Shown in pieces: positions 17,157-24,493 of a DNA stretch of 33,337 bases. The notes below the pieces were generated by a model, which made no database searches, was not told where the DNA came from, and saw nothing but the letters and a program-made list of their open reading frames with translations. Made by a program: the position numbers and the translations under genes. Numbering within the stretch: the stretch's first letter is position 1; the number at the start of each line of letters is the position of its first letter. This stretch comes from an uncultured bacterium (GTDB lineage Bacteria > Verrucomicrobiota > Kiritimatiellia > RFP12 > UBA1067): contig CACWSW010000009.1 of NCBI GenBank assembly GCA_902763655.1, positions 1-33,337 on the forward strand. Direction: 5' to 3'.

Positions 17157-17395
17157 TCGCCAAGCACCAGCCAATAGCCGTTCTTGTCCGCGCCAACGCG
17201 CTTGATTTCTCCAGATGAATTCGCAAAAATGCGAATAGGGTCTTTCGCAAAAATGCGAATCCGCGAAAAAGCAAGAACTGAAGGGCTAGGGCAAGGCGTA
17301 TGACGGGACGATGCGCGAGAAGGATGGTCGCGATACGTGATACGCCAGACGAGATAACAACGTATAGATGTGTTCTGTCCTTTGACACACAACAT
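17153..17395 (-). pseudogene. possible gene remnant with two small hairpins
   Basis: A minus-strand frame ends in [19 protein letters not shown], which looks like a genuine protein tail, its stop overlapping the regulator stop by four bases. Upstream of this tail the frame passes through duplicated hairpins (ATTCGCA-AAAA-TGCGAAT at 17219-17236 and TTTCGCA-AAAA-TGCGAAT at 17243-17260) and loses protein-like character. No ribosome site or conserved N-terminus is seen. It may be a truncated gene or chance. Confidence 0.25.
17219..17260. repeat. two direct copies of a TTCGCA-AAAA-TGCGAA hairpin
   Basis: Perfect stems of six to seven pairs with AAAA loops, 24 bases apart, downstream of the regulator gene. 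They could act together as a weak terminator or be another small repeat family. Confidence 0.7.
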
Positions 17396-17433
17396 CTTCT
17401 CTCATGCAATCGCTCGCCTTGACCTTTAAATCT

Positions 17434-17457
17434 GTAACCTTTTAACCCTTTAACCTT
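17434..17457. repeat. short TTTTAACC-type array
   Basis: TAACCTTTTAACCCTTTAACC, the same unit family as at 8403-8574, about 20 bases upstream of the pilin sigma-54-type promoter. Confidence 0.65.
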
Positions 17458-17474
17458 ACAGTTTGCATAGCTAT

Positions 17475-17490
17475 TGGCATGAGAATTGCA
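17475..17490 (+). promoter_or_regulatory. sigma-54-type promoter for the pilin gene
   Basis: TGGCATGAGAATTGCA, the best match in the window: GG at 17476-17477, GC at 17488-17489, 10 bases between. The predicted start near 17501 leaves a ~46-base leader containing the AAAGGAA ribosome site. Confidence 0.8.
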
Positions 17491-17546
17491 TGTCATTGCA
17501 CTAGCGATTGGCATGGTGCCGATTGCGTCAACAAAGGAACACAACC

Positions 17547-17930
17547 ATGAAAAGAATGAAGAAGGGTTTTACCCTCGTAGAAATCATGATCGTGGTCGCC
17601 ATCATCGCCATCCTGGCAGCTGTTGCGATCCCGAACTTCATCAAGTACCGTCGTTCGTCCCAGGCTACAGCCTGTGTCTCGAACCTCAAGCAGATTATGG
17701 CCGCGAAGGAGCAGTGCCTCTTGGCGGGTGATACGGCTTTTGCCAAGCTCTATGGTTCTACGGGTTACATCAAGGTCGAACCGCGTTGCCCCGCGCAGCC
17801 GGATGTGGCTTACACGACGGGTGATGCGACGACCGATCCGACCTGCACCTACTCCCAGACCGATGCTGACGACACGTCAACGTGGCATAAGCTCGATCGT
17901 AACACTGCGGGCGGCGGCGGCGGAGAGTGA
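17547..17930 (+). CDS. major type IV pilin/pseudopilin (PilA/GspG-like)
   Basis: 127 residues from ATG 17547, with ribosome site AAAGGAA at 17533. MKRMKKG|FTLVEIMIVVAIIAILA is a textbook class III leader: six basic-rich residues, Gly at -1, Phe +1, Glu +5. After the helix, IPNFIKYRRSSQATACVSNLKQI follows, then a small domain with Cys pairs (one in CVSNLK, one in EQCLLAG, later RCPAQ and PTCTY) and a Gly-rich end. It is short, like GspG and other pseudopilins. An in-frame start at 17508 is rejected because it would place 13 extra residues before the leader. Own sigma-54-type promoter upstream and a strong terminator downstream imply high, regulated expression. Confidence 0.93.
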   Translation: MKRMKKGFTLVEIMIVVAIIAILAAVAIPNFIKYRRSSQATACVSNLKQIMAAKEQCLLAGDTAFAKLYGSTGYIKVEPRCPAQPDVAYTTGDATTDPTCTYSQTDADDTSTWHKLDRNTAGGGGGE

Positions 17931-17958
17931 TGTCTGCTTCTGCGTATAGATGAAAAAC

Positions 17959-17989
17959 GGGCGGTCCAAGCTGGGCCGCCCCTGTTTTT
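17959..17989 (+). terminator. rho-independent terminator after the pilin gene
   Basis: Nine-pair stem GGGCGGTCC/GGGCCGCCC (one T-G pair), five-base loop, followed shortly by TTTTT. It separates the pilin from the membrane protein gene. Confidence 0.85.
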
Positions 17990-18014
17990 AATAATAAACG
18001 AAATTTGATCGGCA

Positions 18015-20048
18015 ATGGCACTAGAAGAGGTTTCAAAGAGACGTAACCTTGTTGCTATGGGCATTTGCGTGGCCTTGATACAGATTGCGTTCTATTATCT
18101 TGCGGCTTCTACGATTCGTTCCGATGGTTCGCTTGCGATTGTGCAGCCGGATACGCTTCTCTACTGTCAAGCGGCGCGACGGATAGCGGAAGGATTCCCT
18201 TTTTCCTTTTCCGCGGGAACGGGCGTTTCGACTGGGACGACATCCGTCCTCTACCCTTTTTTTCTTGCGGTTCCTTACCTGATTGGATTTAAGGGCCATT
18301 CGCTCATTGCGGCTGGCTTCTTGCTGAATTCGGCATTTTATATTGTTTTTGTCGTTGGTTGGGTCTTGGTGGCATGTCAGGCTTTTGCCGAACGGCCCAT
18401 TTCACGTTTTGTTTCGACTTTGCTTGTTTCGTTGTTCGGTCCATTTGCCTACTGCGCATTGGCACAGAGCGACATCGGGCTATGGATGGCTGTAAGCGCT
18501 TGGCTGGCCTATGGACTTTTTACCGGGAGAAGGTGCGTATATGTGCCGATTGTTCTAGTCTCACCATGGATTCGACCTGAAGGAATGGTTGTTGCGCTTT
18601 CCATCTTTGTTTTCACTGCCCTTGATATGTTTCGCAAACGCAGGATTGGAGTCGATGCGTTGGTTGCAGCGGCGTCCGTGCTGTCTGTAGCCGGTGTTTT
18701 TGCGCTCAACTTTGCGCTTACAGGCGAATTCCAGTTCTCTTCTGTCGCACAAAAGGGGTATTTCACGAATTTATCTCCTGCTTCTGCGGTCTATATGTCT
18801 GCTATTGACTTCATGCGCATTGTCAAAGCGTACTTTCTTGGAATTCCAAAGGAGACACCGCGCGATTTCTTTTATCTCCCCGTAGTTGGCGCTACATTTC
18901 TTTGGATCGGACTCTTTGTTCGCTCTTGGCGCAAGGTGTCTTGGCGCGAGCTTGCATGGTATCTTGCGATGCTGGGTGGAATCGTTACGGTTTCTACGAG
19001 CGGCTGGCAAAATACGAATCTAGACCGTTACCTTGTGTGGACAATGCCGGCGCTTCTCTTTTACATGGCATTCGGAGCCGAAGTGGTCTCCTCTCGGTTG
19101 ACGCCAGGGCCTGCCCGTATTCTGCCAAGCGCAGCGATTGTCATGTTTGCAGGCGCAATGGCCGTTGTTTTTGTCTTCTTGTTCGGTTTTTCAGCGTCGG
19201 CAGACCGTATACGCGGCGTTGCGGAGAGGTGCGACATGGAAATGCCGAAAGGTGCGTCATTCGGCACCTGGGGAAACTGTGGCATAGTGTATGACATGTC
19301 GGAACGCCGTGTCGCGCACCTGTCGGGGATATATTCGCCGGAGTTCTTTGCGTCTGCCTCGATGTCTTCCAAGTTCGAGACGCTCAAGAACGAGCCCGCG
19401 ACGCGCTTTGACTACTGGTTCTGCCATGCGTCGGACGGCGAGTCGTTTTATTGCGGCAAGCCTGATGTCGCCGTTGGACCAGAGGTTCTCGTAGCTCCTC
19501 CTGACTTAGAGTTGAGGAAGGCCGATTGGTCGGCCTACGATGCCGCCGTCGCGCTTCCAACCGCTCCTGCCGAGGGCGCAATACTTTGCGCACGCGTCGA
19601 TGTCGCATATGATCGGGACGAGAAGGTTTCCAGATACGAGACGCTTACGCGCGATGATTATCCGATCTTCGCGCCATTTCATGCCGTTGGCAAGCTGAAC
19701 GGCACGAATATCGTGGAGGGAGGCAGGTTCCTTCTGGGTGGCGATGCGATGACGATTGCTCTGCAACCCGGGCGAGATTTGCATGTCGTAATGCGGACGG
19801 CGCTTAGGTGCAAGGTGTCGGTAGACCGCGAACTCGGGCATCGGACGAGCGAGTTTTCCTTGAAGAGCCCATTGAAGTTGCGGGTAATAGTTGATGAGAC
19901 CGATGCTGGAGAAGTGGAATTCAAGGTTGCGGAAGGTGATTTCTGCGATGCGCATTTCACGATTCCTGGAAAGTTCATGACCTCGGCTAGCCCGCGTCTA
20001 ACCTTTCTTGGCGAACATATAGCATTCTCCTACTGGTTCTTTCAATAG
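18015..20048 (+). CDS. GT-C-like polytopic membrane protein next to pilin
   Basis: 677 residues. About ten to twelve hydrophobic segments occupy residues ~10-400, followed by a ~270-residue soluble, probably periplasmic domain rich in beta strands. The first loop after TM1 carries an acidic residue in VQPDTLLYCQAARRI, the arrangement seen in GT-C glycosyltransferases that use lipid-linked sugars (ArnT, PMT, TfpW). A segment SPWIRPEGMV and a later NTNLDRYLVWTMP resemble motifs of bacterial GT-39/DUF2029-type proteins. Location right after the pilin recalls pilin glycosyltransferase genes, but the pilin terminator lies between them and no substrate evidence exists. The DNA is visibly richer in A/T than the pilus operons. 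No good ribosome site was found before the ATG. Confidence 0.6.
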   Translation: MALEEVSKRRNLVAMGICVALIQIAFYYLAASTIRSDGSLAIVQPDTLLYCQAARRIAEGFPFSFSAGTGVSTGTTSVLYPFFLAVPYLIGFKGHSLIAAGFLLNSAFYIVFVVGWVLVACQAFAERPISRFVSTLLVSLFGPFAYCALAQSDIGLWMAVSAWLAYGLFTGRRCVYVPIVLVSPWIRPEGMVVALSIFVFTALDMFRKRRIGVDALVAAASVLSVAGVFALNFALTGEFQFSSVAQKGYFTNLSPASAVYMSAIDFMRIVKAYFLGIPKETPRDFFYLPVVGATFLWIGLFVRSWRKVSWRELAWYLAMLGGIVTVSTSGWQNTNLDRYLVWTMPALLFYMAFGAEVVSSRLTPGPARILPSAAIVMFAGAMAVVFVFLFGFSASADRIRGVAERCDMEMPKGASFGTWGNCGIVYDMSERRVAHLSGIYSPEFFASASMSSKFETLKNEPATRFDYWFCHASDGESFYCGKPDVAVGPEVLVAPPDLELRKADWSAYDAAVALPTAPAEGAILCARVDVAYDRDEKVSRYETLTRDDYPIFAPFHAVGKLNGTNIVEGGRFLLGGDAMTIALQPGRDLHVVMRTALRCKVSVDRELGHRTSEFSLKSPLKLRVIVDETDAGEVEFKVAEGDFCDAHFTIPGKFMTSASPRLTFLGEHIAFSYWFFQ

Positions 20049-20075
20049 GTTCGCACTCAAAGTCCTTAAAAGTGC

Positions 20076-20081
20076 TATAAT
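20076..20081 (+). promoter_or_regulatory. -10 box of the ABC transporter operon, probably leaderless
   Basis: TATAAT ends nine bases before ATG 20091, so transcription would start at about the first codon. No good -35 is seen at 17 bases. Confidence 0.5.
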
Positions 20082-20090
20082 ACTCCCGTC

Positions 20091-20822
20091 ATGGATGACA
20101 AGGTTTTTGAAATCAACAGCGTAAGTCGCCTCTTCGGTCACGTGGCGGTCGTCGACGACCTTACTCTCGCGCTTGGGAAAGGCGAGGTGGTGGGTTTCCT
20201 TGGCACGAACGGGGCCGGAAAGACCACGACCATCAAGATGCTGATCGGTCTGCTTCGTCCGACATCCGGCACGATACGCCTGTTCGGCGGAGATCCGCTT
20301 GATGCCTCGACGCGTCGGCGTATCGGCTACATGCCGGAGATTGCATATTATTACCCATTCCTTAACGTTCGCGAGCTGCTTGCTTTCTACGGCGGCATTT
20401 GCGGCATGGAAAAGAAGTTGGTGCGATCCCGCACCGATGAACTCCTCGAGGAAGTTGGGCTTGTCGATGCCGCGAAGCGTCCGCTCAAGGAGTATTCGAA
20501 GGGCATGCTCCAGCGCGCTGGCATCGCACAGGCGCTGTTGAGCGACCCCGACCTGCTGATTCTCGACGAGCCATTTACGGGGCTTGATCCGCTCGCGCGC
20601 ATCCATTTCCGCAACCTGCTGAAGAAGTTGCGCGACAAGGGCAAGTCTATCTTCTTCTCTTCGCACGAACTGGGCGAAACGGAGCTGTTGTGCGACAATA
20701 TTGCCATCATGAAGAAGGGGCGCTGCATCTACCAAGGTCCGGTCAAGCGGCTCGCCGGCGATGGCGGCGGGAACCTTGAACGCTTGTTCCTTGACGTGCT
20801 GGAGAAGGGAGGCGCCGCATGA
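20091..20822 (+). CDS. ABC-2-type transporter ATP-binding protein
   Basis: 243 residues with Walker A GTNGAGKTT (38-46), signature YSKGMLQR (~135), Walker B LLILDEPFTGLD (~155) and the switch His (FSSHEL). The KGM form of the signature is typical of DrrA/NatA/Gld-type exporters. It overlaps the permease gene by ATGA, so the pair forms one transporter. Substrate unknown; the third gene of the operon has a His-rich segment that may bind metal. Confidence 0.93.
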   Translation: MDDKVFEINSVSRLFGHVAVVDDLTLALGKGEVVGFLGTNGAGKTTTIKMLIGLLRPTSGTIRLFGGDPLDASTRRRIGYMPEIAYYYPFLNVRELLAFYGGICGMEKKLVRSRTDELLEEVGLVDAAKRPLKEYSKGMLQRAGIAQALLSDPDLLILDEPFTGLDPLARIHFRNLLKKLRDKGKSIFFSSHELGETELLCDNIAIMKKGRCIYQGPVKRLAGDGGGNLERLFLDVLEKGGAA

Positions 20823-21601
20823 AATGCGTCTTGAGACGAATCGGCGCGCTAGTGAAGCTGTCGCTGCTGGAACTGTGGCGGCGGAACGACATGTTCGCGT
20901 TGCTGGTTCTTGCCCTGGTCCTGCTCGTGCCGCTTTCGCTGGCGAAACCGTTCGGAGCCGTAGGGGCGACGCGTTACTTCGACGAGGCGGCATTGCTTCT
21001 GGTCTGGGGCTATTCGCTCTTCATTTCCCTTGGCATCGGCGGACGTCTCTTTACGAGCGAATTTTCCAATCGGACGATCTATCCGCTTTTGGCGAAACCG
21101 GTTTCCAGAGGGGAGCTTATACTTGGTAAATACCTGGGGGCCGTGGTGGCAGGCTGGTCGGCCCTGCTGTTCTTTTATGCGCTATGGGTGGCCTCTGCGG
21201 CGTTGCGCGGCGGAGACTGGCAGCCCTTGTGTTTCTTTCAGGCGTTCGTCCTGCATGCCCTGTTCGTGGCGCTTGCCACAGCCGCTGCGTTGTGCGGGTC
21301 GTTCGTCTTGACGCCTTCGGCGAGCACGACATTGCTAGCCGTGCTTCTGCCTGCAATGTTTTTCTTTGGGCGGCGCTTGCCGGAATACGCGCAGAACGTC
21401 TCGGGAATCGCGCGGGTGCTTGTGAGTGTGTCTTATTGGACATTCCCGCACGTTGAATTCTTCGATATGCGCCAGCGGCTTGTGCATGGCTGGGGAAATG
21501 TCGATGCATGGGTCTTTCTGGCGGTTGTCGGTTACGGTACGGCATACGTTGTGGCGCTTCTTGCGCTGGCGCACGTTCTCTTCAAGCGGAAGCGGCTATG
21601 A
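20819..21601 (+). CDS. ABC-2-type transporter permease
   Basis: 260 residues with six hydrophobic segments, a basic cytoplasmic N-terminus (LLELWRRNDMFALLVLALVL, in part) and the segment FTSEFSNRTIYPLLAKPVSRGELILGKY (here named by its FSNRT and KPVSRGELILGKY parts) that is typical of ABC2_membrane_2 permeases of the NosY/GldF kind. It is translationally coupled to the ATPase upstream and to the His-rich protein downstream, both through ATGA overlaps. Confidence 0.88.
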   Translation: MKCVLRRIGALVKLSLLELWRRNDMFALLVLALVLLVPLSLAKPFGAVGATRYFDEAALLLVWGYSLFISLGIGGRLFTSEFSNRTIYPLLAKPVSRGELILGKYLGAVVAGWSALLFFYALWVASAALRGGDWQPLCFFQAFVLHALFVALATAAALCGSFVLTPSASTTLLAVLLPAMFFFGRRLPEYAQNVSGIARVLVSVSYWTFPHVEFFDMRQRLVHGWGNVDAWVFLAVVGYGTAYVVALLALAHVLFKRKRL

Positions 21602-22449
21602 AAGCGACGGCATTTTGCGGGATATCGGTCTGTGCCTTGATGCTGGGCTTTCTGGCGGTGCGGCCCGCGTCAGACTTGCCGCAGGCGTTGTCTGGCGGCG
21701 ACTTCCTTTCTGTTCTGCTCGGCGACGCGAAAGCGGAGATGTCGGATGCGTTTGTCCATGCGGCCGACAGCTACTTCCATGGGGGCATAGACATGGATTG
21801 CCATGCGCTCGATGCAGGTGGCGATTCCACGCATCATCATCACGAAGCAGGCTGTTCGTGCGGCCAGCATGGACATGCGAACGAGGCCGAGACGTCACAT
21901 GATGCCGCCTCGGACGAGAGGCATGAGGCGTTAGATCCGTGGAGATGGATCAATTCCCATATCCGCGCCCCAGAGATAGAACGGCATCTGGAAGGTGAGA
22001 AAACGGTAGAGCTGATGCCATGGTTCTGGGCTGCGGTCAAGGCGGACCCTCATAATGTGGAAGCCTGGGGCACGGCCTGGTATGTGGCGTCGCGCATGAT
22101 GAAAGACGATCGGCTTGCACTTAAGATCGCAGAGGATGGCTGGCGGCTGAATGCGACTTCGATGGAGATGGCGTGCGTCGTTGGCCGGGCTTGCAGGGCG
22201 AAGGACACGCTTGACCCTAGGCGCTCGGAAGAGATGTTTAAGGCGGCTTTCGAAATTGGGCTGCGCAAGGGGAAGATGACGGATAAAGAGCAGTTCGCTT
22301 TTGTCGAGTCTGTCGCCTATTTGGCCGATTTTGCAAAAATGAGAAAGGACAAGCCGACGTTGGTCATGATCCTGGAGAAGGCAGAATCGCGGCTACATTC
22401 TCATCCTGTAATTGATTCGATACGCAAGGAGATTGATTTTCTCTATTGA
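21598..22449 (+). CDS. membrane-anchored His/Cys-rich, TPR-like protein of the ABC operon
   Basis: 283 residues from ATG 21598, which overlaps the permease stop. An N-terminal hydrophobic segment (residues ~4-22) acts as signal or anchor. Residues ~60-110 form a His/Cys cluster (MDCHALDAGGDSTHHHHEAG, then CSCGQHGH and SHD, DERHE), likely to bind metal. The rest is helical with TPR-like spacing (WFWAAVKADPHNVEAWGTAWYVASRM in part, LALKIAEDGWRLNATSMEMA). I do not recognise the family. Coupling to an ABC-2 exporter suggests it is an extracytoplasmic accessory factor, possibly metal-linked. Confidence 0.65.
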   Translation: MKATAFCGISVCALMLGFLAVRPASDLPQALSGGDFLSVLLGDAKAEMSDAFVHAADSYFHGGIDMDCHALDAGGDSTHHHHEAGCSCGQHGHANEAETSHDAASDERHEALDPWRWINSHIRAPEIERHLEGEKTVELMPWFWAAVKADPHNVEAWGTAWYVASRMMKDDRLALKIAEDGWRLNATSMEMACVVGRACRAKDTLDPRRSEEMFKAAFEIGLRKGKMTDKEQFAFVESVAYLADFAKMRKDKPTLVMILEKAESRLHSHPVIDSIRKEIDFLY

Positions 22450-22485
22450 GGCAGTTGCAAAACCTCTGGCATATCTTCTTTATGA

Positions 22486-22573
22486 ACCACGAAATACACT
22501 AAATACACGAAAGCGTGTAAAAAGCAGACGAATACCTTTTCGTGTGTTTCGTGTATTTCGTGGTTTTGCAATT
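22486..22573. repeat. CACGAAA-type palindromic element, copy 2
   Basis: Left arm ACCACGAAATACACTAAATA and on, right arm TTTTCGTGTGTTTCGTGTAT and on, so the element can fold into a long hairpin. Bases 22525-22573 are the exact reverse complement of 15589-15637. It lies just after the ABC operon and before the next promoter. Confidence 0.88.
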
Positions 22574-22601
22574 ACCGCTATTGAGCGGTGGGGGATTATG
22601 G

Positions 22602-22607
22602 TATACT
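22602..22607 (+). promoter_or_regulatory. -10 box (TATACT), probably leaderless message
   Basis: TATACT ends seven bases before GTG 22615. TTGAGC at 22581 is a poor -35 at 15 bases. The box lies inside the frame if the earlier GTG at 22588 were used, which favours GTG 22615 as start. Confidence 0.5.
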
Positions 22608-22614
22608 ACTGACC

Positions 22615-23262
22615 GTGCTTTACGCATTGAGAAAATTGATCGCATTCATGTTCCTCGGCGGGATGTTCTGGTTCATCTATCAGGACCTGGGCAACCTCGA
22701 CAAGCCGTGGTTCATGCATGCGCTTGGCTTGATCACTGTCATATTTGCCTTTTTCTGGTTGCTCATTCCCATGATCGTGGTGAAGTTGCGCATTCGTCGA
22801 CGCATTGTGCTGAACAAGGACCGCTACCAGAAGTGGCTTGCCGATGGTGGCGTTGCGGCGATCCGTCCGCGTCCGGCCAAGAAGGTCAGGCTGGAGCCTG
22901 TCGATCCCGACGAGCGGGCATTTTTCCACGAGAAGGGGACGCTCTACGCAAGAGGTGGCGTCACCGGGCTTGACGTCTCCTTGCGTCCCGTAGGGCGACC
23001 GAGCGACGTGGCGTTTCCAGGCCATCGAAGCGAAGGGTACGTGTGCCAGCGCACGCACTGCTATTTTACCGATCGTCGTATTGTGTTTGCGGGAAAGGGT
23101 ATCGACATCAACATTCCTCTCGCCGACTTGAAGAATACCGTCGTAGAACCCGGCGGAATCGTTTTCGAGACGGCCGACGCCAATCGCTTTGCATTTACGT
23201 TCCAGAATCCGCTGATTGCCGCAGACGTGATGGAGCGCGCCAAAACATGTGGTCTAGGCTAG
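22615..23262 (+). CDS. two-helix membrane protein with a PH/GRAM-like C-terminal domain
   Basis: 215 residues from GTG 22615. Two hydrophobic segments (~8-22 and ~33-52) are followed by a basic cytoplasmic stretch (KLRIRRRIVLNKDRYQKW). The C-terminal half reads CYFTDRRIVFAGKGIDINIP, then LADLKNTVVEPGGIVFET, the strand pattern of bacterial PH-like/GRAM domains that bind membranes. The family is not recognised. It stands directly before the pilMNOP-like operon, yet seems to have its own sigma-70-type promoter, so a pilus role is not shown. Confidence 0.6.
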   Translation: MLYALRKLIAFMFLGGMFWFIYQDLGNLDKPWFMHALGLITVIFAFFWLLIPMIVVKLRIRRRIVLNKDRYQKWLADGGVAAIRPRPAKKVRLEPVDPDERAFFHEKGTLYARGGVTGLDVSLRPVGRPSDVAFPGHRSEGYVCQRTHCYFTDRRIVFAGKGIDINIPLADLKNTVVEPGGIVFETADANRFAFTFQNPLIAADVMERAKTCGLG

Positions 23263-23267
23263 ATTTT

Positions 23268-23283
23268 TGGCATGGAATGTGCT
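23268..23283 (+). promoter_or_regulatory. sigma-54-type promoter for the pilMNOP-secretin operon
   Basis: TGGCATGGAATGTGCT with GG at 23269-23270 and GC at 23281-23282, exact 10-base gap. The expected start (~23294) is about three bases before ATG 23297, so the first gene would have almost no leader. Confidence 0.7.
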
Positions 23284-23296
23284 TGTGTTTTCATGG

Positions 23297-24493
23297 ATGA
23301 AACTGCAACTGACAAAGGACAAGACGATTGACGTCAAGATGCCGTGGGAGAAATCTGCGGCAGGGGGATCCTTTGGTCGTCGCGGACCGTCGGACGTGAC
23401 GGGCGTGTTTCTGGATCCTGCCAACCCGCGCGGCTGCCCGGCAGTCCGGCTCCAGCGCCGGAAGGGGACGGTGCAGGTCGCTGCGGTAGGGTACGTGCCT
23501 CCGCCGGAGGGGGATATGCCTACCTCTTGGGACGATCTGCACAATCAGGCGAAGTGGTCGCTTCCGCGCGATTTCCAGGCGCCGCAGGCGGCGTTGGCGG
23601 TCTCTTCGCCCGGCATGTTCATCCGCCAGACGACCGTCGACGCGCTGCTGGCCGACGAAAAGGCGGAGGCTTCTGCCGCCTCGGCCCCGGCAAAGAAGAA
23701 GCTGGGGGTTCGGCGCAACTCCAATCCGGCGCCAGCCCCAGAAAAGAAGCCAGGGAAGCCGAGCGAGGCGCCGGTTCCGTACGTTCCGGCCTCGCATGGC
23801 GGCAACCGGTTCGTCACCGTGCCGCTGGACGAGGCGTCGTTCATCCTGCAGGCTGGCATGCCAGAGTACCAGGTGTTGTGGCTCTCGCGCCTCTTGCCGG
23901 AAGGACATCGCCCGACGGCGTGCTCGGTTCAGGTGGAGCCGTCGGCGCTTCTTGCCTCCCTTCTGCAGCAGCCGGACTTCGTGGCGGCGGACGGCACGGC
24001 GGTGGCGGTGTTCGTCACGCGCACGACCATATATTTTGCCGCCTATCGCAAGGGGGCGCTGCTGCTTTTCCGCGAATGTCCCGGCGCGCTGGGCTACGAG
24101 GTGATGCGCGAGCTGGTGAAATCCGGCCTCAGCGTGACGGACGACCTGGTGGAATCCATTCTTGAAAACTCGCTCATCGATCCGCGCCCGGCCCTAGAGC
24201 CGCTCGTCAGCCCCGTCCTGCAGCAGCTCCAGCTTTCTCTGGACTATCTCGCCCAGCGGTACGACCTGCATGTGGATCGCGTGTTCCTGATGGGGCTTTC
24301 CGCCGGCGCCCGATACTGGAGTTCCTTCGCGGAGGAGACGATCGGCGTGCCGTTCGTCGCTCCGGGTGCTTTTGACGGGTTCGGCAACCTTGCGAAGGGC
24401 GTCCAGCTGCCGGAAGACCTGACGCCCGGCTCTTCGCAGATATACCTGGCCGCGCTCGGAGCGGCGCGAGCCGCGATGGAGGGACATGGATGA
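23297..24493 (+). CDS. PilM-like (actin-fold) pilus assembly protein
   Basis: 398 residues from ATG 23297; an in-frame TTG at 23267 overlaps the promoter and is rejected. The later two thirds follow the PilM/GspL actin-like fold: VEPSALLASLLQ, VFVTRTTIYFAAYRKGALLL in part, ELVKSGLSVTDD, QLSLDYLAQRY, VFLMGLSAG, and the closing IYLAALGAARAAM. The N-terminal phosphate-1 loop of classical PilM (DIGSSS-like) is not evident and a Lys/Pro/Ala-rich linker (~135-160) is inserted, so nucleotide binding is doubtful. Identity rests on fold pattern and on order: it heads a PilN, PilO, PilP, secretin operon and overlaps pilN by ATGA. Confidence 0.7.
   Translation: MKLQLTKDKTIDVKMPWEKSAAGGSFGRRGPSDVTGVFLDPANPRGCPAVRLQRRKGTVQVAAVGYVPPPEGDMPTSWDDLHNQAKWSLPRDFQAPQAALAVSSPGMFIRQTTVDALLADEKAEASAASAPAKKKLGVRRNSNPAPAPEKKPGKPSEAPVPYVPASHGGNRFVTVPLDEASFILQAGMPEYQVLWLSRLLPEGHRPTACSVQVEPSALLASLLQQPDFVAADGTAVAVFVTRTTIYFAAYRKGALLLFRECPGALGYEVMRELVKSGLSVTDDLVESILENSLIDPRPALEPLVSPVLQQLQLSLDYLAQRYDLHVDRVFLMGLSAGARYWSSFAEETIGVPFVAPGAFDGFGNLAKGVQLPEDLTPGSSQIYLAALGAARAAMEGHG

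Noticed and set aside
17509-17523. A second TGGCATG just upstream of the pilin ribosome site
   Set aside because: No GC lies 10 bases after GG, so it does not meet the sigma-54 spacing; it may be a decoy or chance duplicate.
17116-17544. 142-residue minus-strand frame across the regulator end, the gap and the pilin promoter
   Set aside because: Overlaps the helix-turn-helix codons and the sigma-54-type promoter and has no protein-like pattern.
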